From assembly GCA_016647705.1 (NCBI GenBank), contig CM028332.1, positions 29,455,300-29,519,299 of the forward strand: a stretch of DNA of 64,000 nucleotides. The letters run 5' to 3'. The first letter of the stretch is position 1. Every line of letters starts with the position of its first letter. The notes under the pieces are model-generated. The model did no database searches, was not told the DNA's origin, and was given only the letters and a program-made list of their open reading frames with translations. Of this stretch, positions 56,103 to 64,000 are shown in pieces. Made by a program: the position numbers and the translations under genes. Source of the stretch: Eucommia ulmoides (Eukaryota; Streptophyta; Magnoliopsida; Garryales; Eucommiaceae).

Positions 56103-58389
56103 CTAACCTCCACCAGCACCGGCATTTGAGCTCAATCCATCCCTACCGCCCTGGGCTCCCTTTTTCTCCTCTTTGTCATTTGAAAACTCCATTTGTATGA
56201 GCTGGTAGGGGATCTGCAGGAACTAGCAACGAAAAGATCGGATTGTGGCGTCATGGTCATTCTTCATTACGTCGGCCCCAATCTTCATCTCAATGTCTTT
56301 GTATTCTTGGCTCTGCTTCCAGTTCTCCACTACCACCCTTTCAACCAGAGCCACGACATCCCTCTTCTCTGCCTCAGTAGCCTCAAGCCGATCTATCAAC
56401 TCAGCCAGGTCATTCTTCAACTTCCCATAGTGGTTTCGGAGTTGTTCCTTGTCTTTCCTGAGCTACTCGATCTAAGCCTTTTATTTTACATCTTTAATAC
56501 TCAGCTCGCACATCTGATAATGTGATTCATTCAAGTCTCTTACCGCATTGGATTTTTTCTCGGTGAGGAACGTGTTCTCCACAGTGGCCTGGTGCAAGCG
56601 CAGGCCCAATTCGGTGACTTAGAAGAGGTTATGCATCAAAAGATGAAAGGGAGTCAGTACGTTGTGAAGGAAAAATTTTATGAAGTTAAATGAAGTCGCC
56701 GAGGAGAAAACTTACCGCCATGGCGTCTTTATAAACCTCAGTGATCAAATTCATGTTGCTCTTCGAAGCGATCTTCTCCTTGCCATCAGGGGGCATGATC
56801 TTGTGGATGAAGCTCGGGAGGATCTCAAAGAGGTCTAGGATCCATTGGTGGAGCTTAAGGCCAATGTCTGGGATGGAGAATGGTCTGCTCTTCTCCTTCT
56901 GCTTCTGCTGGTCGTTTATCTTGTTGCGCTTTGAGGTCGGCTCAACCATTGCCTCCATCACTTTTCTTTTGCCCTTGTTCCTCATCTCCACTGGGGCTGG
57001 GTTTTTCTCCTCCACAGTGATGACAGGAGCAACAAGGGAAAGTGTTGCCACCTCCGGCATCAGCCTAGCTGGGGTGGTAATGGGCATGGCCCGGGCTGAG
57101 GTGGGCTCCCTATTCGGAGACACCATCAATAGCAGCAGTAGTGACCTCTTGGGCCTACCTTTCCTTGGATAACCTCTTCATGGCAGCTTGGTCCATGACT
57201 GTAGAAAAAACCACAGCTCGGTTAAAAAAAAGCAATGGAAAATGACCAAGTATTTGAAAATAAACAAGAATAGGTGGAACAACTTACTGTTGATGGATGT
57301 TTCGTCGAAGACAGGCTCGCGAAGAGATGGGTCACTCCAGAAATAGAAGTTGTACAGGGACGAATTAATCAATATTTTCACGTGCGTGAAGACTGTCTTC
57401 AAGACACGATTTTGGTCTGCCATAATTTTCGGGCTGAGAACTAACTTCTTTGACTTTGCAAACACAAAGGAAAAGAATAAGTAACCAGAACAAACCGAGA
57501 TGAAATTATGTAAAAGAGGTCAGGACAGGTACTTACCCATTTTTCCTTAGTGCATTTGGACGAGGTAGTTTATGTCCGCAACCAAACTGAATTGCCATCT
57601 AGTTCCCCCGAGAAAGAAGAACTTGGGCTTCCAGTACTTGATCGACTAGTCGTAAACGCCCAGGAACTGTTACCGAGCTATTATGTAGCACTAGCCCTGA
57701 CCCCCAGATATAGCCGTAGTAAGGAAAAGATCCCAGAAAAGGCCTAGAGAATGGTCAACACCTTCGGCGCAGAAGATGATGTGGGTTACACCACCACCAT
57801 CCTCATGCTATTGGCAGCGAGCTGTCACGGACACAGCCCGAAATCCCAACAGACAACCTGAACCCATGGATGAATAGGAAATCGTAGGCCGACCATGAGC
57901 TTGTCTTCGTAGACCGTGATGTGCCCCTTGGGAGGTGCACAGGCATGGTCCTCGGCCTAGGGAACCCTCAGCTTCACTGAGCTAGGAAAGGCATATTTGG
58001 TCCAGAGCTTTTCATCCTCGTCTTTTTTTTTTTGTCATATTCGACTCAATTTCCCAGACCAAACTGATTAGGAGAACTTGGTAGATGGGTTGTTCAAGAG
58101 CGACGTTAGCCAATGGAACCTGACCAAAGGAGGTAGGAGGAAGATTAGCTTCTAGAATGGTTGGGTCCATGGAACCAAGATCTCCAGTAGGACCTATACC
58201 GAGTTCAGCTAGGGTACCCCTAGAAGAACTAGCCCCACTCCGGGCTCTAGGCCGACCAGGGCTGTTGGTTGCTATTGGAGACTGGGGGGGCCCAGCTCCA
58301 GCGGACCTACGGGCCCTTTTTAGCAATGAGGTCGTCCAGTCGACCTCTTTAGATGAGTTGAGCTCGATTTGCTAGGTTGGGGATACCAT
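56103..58389 (-). pseudogene. Antisense ORF (Transposase_28-like) of the Tat element
   Basis: A minus-strand ORF opposite to pol, downstream of it. A start ATG at 58387-58389 is followed by an in-frame stop at codon 6, then a Ser/Ala/Arg-rich region (58326-58012). The middle (57970-57540) holds remnants of the plant mobile domain, such as a KPKFFFLGGTRWQF segment. At 57129-56686 a basic linker leads to a helix-rich part with LDLFEILPSFIHKIMPPDGK, and 56420-56223 is a coiled coil (AELIDRLEATEAEKRDVVAL). After one TAG at 56223-56225 the frame continues to the stop at 56103-56105. Introns are likely. Known relatives: gene 23 of Grande and the antisense ORFs of Retand. Function unknown. Confidence 0.65.
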
Positions 58390-58414
58390 CTTGGTCCGTT
58401 CAGAAGAACCAAAT

Positions 58415-58889
58415 TGTTGGCTTAGTGAGCTACCCAAGAGGGGGAAGTGAATTGGCTAGATATAAAAAAATTTAAACAAATTCTTTATCTTTCAACATTT
58501 AAATAATCAAATAAGTAATTTAATCCTAAATAAATTATTTATCTTTATAAAGCAGTGGATAAGTGTAAATAATACTAGATCCATACCAAAACAGCAATAT
58601 GTAAACAAAGTAAACAATGTAGCACATAAGGATATATCTTGTTTCACCAAACTACTTTTGGCTAATCCAGTCATCTGAGCCCCATAGAGATTCGCACCTA
58701 CTAAACTCAAGATTCATTTACCAGGTAGGAACCAAACCCTTACACTGATTCTTTTCTAGGCTCAGAATCAACCTTTACAATTCTCTTTTTACAGGCTAAG
58801 GAAGAACTCTATCTTTTTATCAAACTAAAGACTAACCTATTTCTATTATAGGAAGAATCACAACCTAATCTTTTTACACCTTAGGCTAA
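58415..58889 (+). repeat. Sirevirus-like LTR fragment (first part)
   Basis: It starts TGTTGGCTTAGTGAGC and matches 14075-14530 and 8613-9070, including GAGCTACCCAAGA, GGTAGGAACCAAAC and CTTTTTATCAAACTAAAGAC. The rest of the LTR is missing; sequence at about 58890 joins the dispersed repeat block. It could be a truncated solo LTR. Confidence 0.75.
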
Positions 58890-59785
58890 GAATCAAACCT
58901 CACCAGCGAAGCAAAAACATGACCATTAACTTCTCGCATTCAGAAGCTTCCCATGCTGAGTTCGACAACCAAGAACAGCATTTATGCTGCCAACGATAAT
59001 CTTCTGGTGATCTACGGTGACCAAAGGCAATCTTACACAGTTTGCGAGGGAGAAAGACAGGTGTGTGTTCGAGAGATATTGAGATGATTTAATATATTTC
59101 TTAGTTTCTATACTTAGACCTTGAATACTTGCCATTAAAAATAAAAATAAAAAAATCATATTAAATTAAACTTGTAGCAGTTTCCAATAATTATTCATTA
59201 AAATATGGAGGTAAAATTAAAATTGAAGAGTAATAATAATTTTAATTAATACTAAATTTATTTTTAGTAATTTTCAAAAATTATTCCTTTAAATATGAAG
59301 TCAAAACTAAAATTGAAGAGTAAACATATTTTCCAATAATACTAAAATTGAAGAGTAATTTACTAAAATCATTCATTAAAATATAGAGACAAAATTAAAA
59401 TTGAAGAGTAAAAATAATTTTTACTATTAATAATTTTAATTGGAGGAAATAAATGTAAGGAAGATTTATATTTAATAGAATAGATTATACTAGTAGATTA
59501 AATATGCTATTACTTATAGAATGGATTTATATATATAGATTAAATATATTCTCTATCTTCTATTATACAAAAAAATATATTTTTGTTCTTAATTAAGTAT
59601 AAGATATAGAGGTATTTATTGTTTAATCTTTATTTTAGAGTTAATGTAGAAATTAAATCAAACAAACAGTTAGGTTGTTTGTTTATTGAATCCATACAAG
59701 TAATTTATTTTTTAAGCCTTGACAGATAAAAAAAAAAAAAACAATAGACGGAATATATAATGAAAAAGAAATAATATTTCCTTTC
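58890..59785 (+). repeat. Dispersed repeat block, AT-rich linker (copy 2)
   Basis: Collinear with 42531-43489, with the same internal TTAAAATTGAAGAGTAA repeats at about 59215, 59310 and 59395. A poly(A)-like tract lies near 59728-59740. Confidence 0.75.
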
Positions 59786-60005
59786 ATTTTTCAGTCAACC
59801 TCTCTATCTATCTTGAGTTTCAACTGCAACCCTCATCTCCACCATCTATTTCAACCCCTCTATTGAAGCCAAGTACTTTTCCACCCTAATGACCTATTCT
59901 CTATCACCACTTTCAGCTCCCTCTCCCACTCGCGAGGCAAAGGTCGATGACAACGGTGGATCTCGGAAGCATCAGCACTCGCAATGTCAGAGCGACAATC
60001 TCTCT
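59786..60005 (-). pseudogene. Type I MADS-box fragment, copy 3
   Basis: Minus-strand sequence collinear with the two copies at 41.4 and 43.6 kb. The FWW core is lost, but VEKYLAS.EGLK.MVEMRVAVE-like sequence is preserved at the 3' end and the acidic/GA tracts are in place. It shows that the captured MADS piece travels with the repeat block. Confidence 0.5.
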
Positions 60006-60059
60006 CTCAACGTATCGACGTCAGAGCCAAGTTGTCTGTTCTTCCAGTCGCTGGATGAA

Positions 60060-61135
60060 ACGACGAACACGACGATCTGTTCTTCTAGATTTGGTTTGAT
60101 TTTTGCCAATTTTATTTTTTATTTTCCCAGATCTGTTTGCCGATTTGATTTTTTATTTTTTTGGATCTATTCAACGATTTGATTTTTGCTGATGATTGTT
60201 CTAGGTTGTTCTTGATTTTATTTCGCTGATTTGTTGTTATTGGAATTTTGTTTGTGTTTAGATTTATAAAACACGAAATGTGTTCAAATCCTGATTTGAT
60301 CTCATTTGGATTGGCTCCATCAGATTCCAATCAGCATTTGCTGATTTGATTTCGCTGTTTTTTATTTTGTCGCTTTGCTCTCTCTCTCTCTCGCTCTCAA
60401 CTTCAAGCCCCACATCATTTTCAGATCTGTCAATTTTTATATGAATTTCTTTTTGTGTTTTTTTTTTTGTGTCAATGTTCATATCACATTGTGGTTTAGT
60501 GAATGTTTATACCGATTTATTTTTACTAAGCTTAGGATTTTTTGTTAATTTGTTTTTTATTTGTTCTTAAATACTGAGTGCACATTCATACAAAAATGTA
60601 CATTCATAAATATTTCTTAATTAAATGGGTAAAGTATTGAGTGAACGTTGAGTGAAATATTGTTCTGAATTATTGAATGAAATATTGAGTGAACGTTGAA
60701 TAAAATATTGTTCTGAAATATTTAGTGAACATTCACACAGAAGTAAAGATTCACAACAACACAATCAGACCCATTAACATATATTAAATGTTAAGAATAA
60801 CAAAATATATTAAACATTTTATAATGTTTATGTGATGTTATATCTCTTAAAATGGCATTTAACGTAAATTAGGAGAAAAATATGGTCAAAGATTAGGGAT
60901 TATTTTCTAAAAAATCTTCGAGGGCTAAAAAATTAATTAAAGTAGTTGGAGGTTTTTTTTTTATAATTTATGTATCTTTGGAGGACTAAATAATAAAATT
61001 TCTAAATATATATTTTATATTTATGTTATATTTTAGTTTAATCTACATTGTCCTTTGCCCTTTGTCTACTAAGGCATCATACAGATGAAAAATGTCTAAG
61101 TTTCTTATGTCCGTGCTTGAAGGCACGGTTGTAAA
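60060..61135 (+). repeat. Dispersed repeat family R, unit 3
   Basis: Aligns with unit 1 (43830-44930), including TTTGGTGTGAATGTT-like GAATGTT motifs, GAACATTCACACAGAAGT and ACTAAATAATAAAATTTC. It is followed by an AT-rich remnant (61150-61330). Confidence 0.75.
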
Positions 61136-61329
61136 AAAATAAAAAATAAATATATAAATTGAACCTAATTTCATATTATTTCTTTAATTTAATTTATATA
61201 AATTAATATTTCATTATCTTTAATTTAATATCCATATATTATTTGTATAATTTTTGAAAATTTAATGCCCAAAATTTTAGTATATTATATTGTCTCTTTA
61301 TATTATTTTCTCTTTATATTATTTCTTGA

Positions 61330-62040
61330 TCTACCTTTGTTGATTTGATTTCACAATTTGTTTTCGTTGGCGTGCTTTCCTTTTCTCTATCTCTCAATCG
61401 CAAGCCTCACGTCATTTTTGCCATGGCGAACCATCGCTGCCGTGAAACCGTTGACCATCGCGCCCTCTCTCTCTCTCAAATGTGGAAAATTCCAGATTTA
61501 GAATTTTTAGATCTCTGAATATTTATTTGAATTTTGCTGATTTTTGTGAATGCTTTGTGAATGTTCATATCGGATTGTAGTTTGGTGAATGTTTACACCG
61601 ATTTGTTTTCACTGATCTTATGATTTTTTTCAATGTTTTTTATTTGTTTTGAAATATTGAGTGAATATTCACATAAAATTGTACATTCATAACTTTTTTT
61701 TTTAATTAAATGAGTGAAATATTGAGTGAAGATTAAGTTAAATATTCTTCTAAAATACTGAATAAAATATTGAGTGAAATTTGAATGAAATATTATTCTA
61801 AAATATTGAGTAAATATTCACACAAAAGTGAAGATTCACAGCAATACAATCAGCCTCATTAATATATATTAAATGTTAAAAATAGAAAAATATGTTAAAT
61901 TTATATCAAGTGAATGTTCACGTGTTGTTATATCTAACAAAATGGCACTTGATGTAAATTAGGAGAAAGTGATTATCAAAGATCAATGACTATTTTCTAA
62001 AAAATCTTCGAGGACTGAAAACTTAATTAAAATATCTTTT
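61330..62040 (+). repeat. Dispersed repeat family R, unit 4
   Basis: Aligns with unit 2 at 46490-47530 (GATCTACCTTTGTTGATTTG start, TGGCACTTGATGTAAATTAG end). It is the second unit of the block, in the same order as at 42-47 kb. Confidence 0.7.
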
Positions 62041-62690
62041 ATCTTATAAAACATCTCTCTCCGCCTCCGGAAATCCTAGATCGGTGATGTCACTTCTTTT
62101 GATAATCGTTTCGATTCAGATTCAAAGGTATGGTTTGACAATCAGTTAGCAACCCTAAACCCTATTTCGATGCATCTCAAATCGGGAAGTTTCAAATAGG
62201 AAAAATTCAGATTCTAAGGTATGGACCAACAATTTGTAAGTAATCATTTTGATTTAGATTCGAAAAGCACAGTGATGGAAGGTTCAATGCTTGATCTAAT
62301 CGAAAAACCCTATCCCTACTTCAATTCATCCCAAAACCTTCAAATGTGATCTGTTCAGTTCATCTCTTGTTTTATTGAGATTCGAAGGTATGGAACGACA
62401 ATCTCCTTAACTATAGGGTTCTAAAATCGATTATTAAAAAGCAGTGACAACTCCTCTTCACCTTCATCGTTGTTCGTCATTCTTCCCCTTCGTGTTTTCC
62501 ATTCTTCACATTTTGTTTTTAGGTTTCACACCATTGATGCAACACCACCAACGATTCTTGGAAGGCGACGGATCCAAAAAGGGATTTGGATCCAAACAAT
62601 ACAATTATTCCTCCGTTAGGGTGCATGTCATCGCCAGTCTTCACATCTTCTTTTTGGGTTCCCTTTTAATGAAGAAAATTTATTTAAAAT
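62041..62690. other. Unassigned spacer
   Basis: Repeated short phrases such as GATTCGAAGGTATGG and AGATTCAAAGGTATGG (near 62110, 62210 and 62385) suggest a decayed tandem repeat. An open frame at 62444-62698 has no family resemblance. Confidence 0.4.
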
Positions 62691-63170
62691 CCATATAAAT
62701 TATATTTTCTCCCTTGAACATTCACAATTATTCAAATAGTGGTATGAATATTCATATTGGTAATCGATATTAAATTTGGTTCGAACCATTCTTTCGAAAT
62801 AGTGTGAATATTCACAACAGTTCACAGAAGTGTGAAAGTTCACATGATAACCTATTAAATCTAGTGCGGTGCAAGTTTCTAGTTTCATAATATTTGTGAA
62901 CATTCAAAACATTGAATTATTATCGAATCCCACACTATTGTGAATATTGTTTGAGCGTAAATATTAACAGTGTGAATAGTTACAATACGATTTATGTTAG
63001 TGTGAATGTTCACATAACTTTTGAAATAACAATTTTAAAACACCAGACTTAATAATTATTTATCAGTGTGAACATTCACAACATTATTTATATTAGTGTG
63101 AATGTTCACATCACTTTGAGAGTAATAACTCATTCAGTAGAATATGTGATCATTGACATTGTTATTGCTC
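62691..63170. repeat. Cluster of GTGAAxxTTCAC palindromes
   Basis: Within this stretch GTGAATGTTCAC, GTGAACATTCAC and GTGAATATTCAC occur repeatedly (about 62807, 62890, 63001, 63068 and 63100). Each is an inverted GAA..TTC pair. They continue those of family R units. The sequence is non-coding. Confidence 0.65.
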
Positions 63171-63530
63171 ACATGAGAAAATTCATATTGTTGTGTTTAA
63201 TTTGAACATTCAGAAACCTATAATTTTTTTAAAAATATACAATATGTATATCAAAATAAAGAGTATGAGTTGTACATTAAAATGATTTTTTTTAACATTG
63301 GAAATGTTCACCGTTTTGATTTTTATGATAAATGGACTTCCCATTTTTATTTGTACTGTTACAGATTTGTAGAATAACATATTCTGTAAATTAGGAGAAG
63401 CCACTAGACAAAAAATCGGGACTATTTTCTAAAATATATTTGAGGACCAAAAAATTATTTTTGGCAGTTGGGAGTCTTTTTAATAATTTCTATTACTTTA
63501 GAGAACTAAATAATAAAAATCTTTTATTAA
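63150..63530 (+). repeat. Dispersed repeat family R, terminal piece
   Basis: Matches 6730-7003 and the ends of units 1 to 4, including TTGAACATTCAGAAACCTAT, AAATTAGGAGAAGCCACTAG and ACTAAATAATAAAAATC. It lies to the left of the copia fragment and has no coding potential. Confidence 0.65.
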
Positions 63531-63674
63531 AGCATCGGTTTTCTCAAAAAAAAATGCTTAGATCATTTTAAAGTCGACATATAGCATTGGGTTCAATTGA
63601 TGTGCTAGGTCACATAATTTTTTAAAAACATAAATAATTTAAAAGGCCTAAATAACAAAAAAAGAAAAAAAATA

Positions 63675-64000
63675 TGGTTGAGACATCAATGGTTTGGGCA
63701 TGCTTCTTTCAGTTATCTAAAAAGATTATTTCCTAGTTTATTTACAGATGCTAATGTTTCTAGTTTTCATTGTGATACTTGTGAACTTGCGAAAAGTGAT
63801 CGTGCTTCGTTTCCATTATGATTAAATAAAAGTCCACTTCCATTTATGATTATTCATTCCGATGTCTAGGGTCCCTCGAAAGTCACTACTTTGGGTGGGT
63901 CACATTGGTTTGTAACGTTTATTGATTATTGTAACAGAATAACATGACTTTACTTGATAAATTCCAAAAGTGAAGTAAACTCGATATTTCAAAAGTTTCA
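63675..64000 (+). pseudogene. Copia GAG-pre-integrase and integrase N-terminal fragment, runs off the window
   Basis: One plus-strand frame to the window end with three in-frame stops. It holds the pre-integrase HHCC zinc motif: HQWFGHASFSYLKRLFPSLF, then FHCDTCELAKSDRASFP. The integrase core start follows: MIIHSDVxGPS (the first catalytic Asp) and GSHWFVTFIDYCNRIT, where the second Asp of the usual VDD is Tyr. Only the 5' part of integrase is inside the window. No LTR is seen on the left side. Confidence 0.9.

Noticed and set aside
62444-62698. 84-codon open frame as a possible small host gene
   Set aside because: No recognisable domain, no promoter or homologous copy, and AT-rich repeat surroundings. 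Chance cannot be excluded.

Overview
The window is plant nuclear DNA, almost certainly from an angiosperm and probably a eudicot. It is AT-rich, full of microsatellites, and built from plant-type retrotransposon families: Ty3/gypsy Tat and Tekay/Del, and Ty1/copia including a Sirevirus-like element with an initiator-Met primer site. It reads as nested heterochromatin. I found no intact host gene, rRNA, tRNA or CRISPR array. Every coding stretch carries in-frame stops or frameshifts. The species cannot be named from the sequence alone.

Layout. 0.7-6.5 kb: a decayed minus-strand Tat element (RNase H and integrase), a 75-bp tandem repeat, and coiled-coil ORFs running antisense to its pol. 7.0-8.3 kb: a doubled copia-type LTR with primer site. 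8.3-35.0 kb: the main structure, a Tekay/Del array on the minus strand in which three internal regions share LTRs (LTR A, internal 1, LTR B, internal 2, LTR C, truncated internal 3). LTR A is split by a 7.9-kb Sirevirus-like copia element (8613-16549, target duplication ATATT). LTR C is split by a 4.2-kb non-autonomous LTR element (27980-32220, target duplication CATAT) that is GC-richer than its surroundings and carries 79-bp tandem repeats. 35.0-39.9 kb: copia fragments in opposite orientations. 40.5-41.2 kb: a PIF/Harbinger-like MITE with TTA duplications and a GC-rich core. 41.2-48.7 kb: a dispersed repeat family that carries type I MADS-box gene fragments, with AT-rich tandem arrays. 48.7-58.4 kb: a second, plus-strand Tat element (gag, protease, RT, RNase H, integrase) with an antisense ORF in its 3' region. 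58.4-63.5 kb: a further copy of the MADS-bearing repeat block. 63.7 kb to the end: a copia integrase fragment that leaves the window.

How it works together. Nothing here looks like a functional host pathway. The interest lies in the order of nested insertions, in shared-LTR arrays that imply LTR-LTR recombination, in antisense ORFs that recur in two Tat elements, in captured MADS sequence, and in clustered W-box/DRE-like motifs inside copia LTRs.
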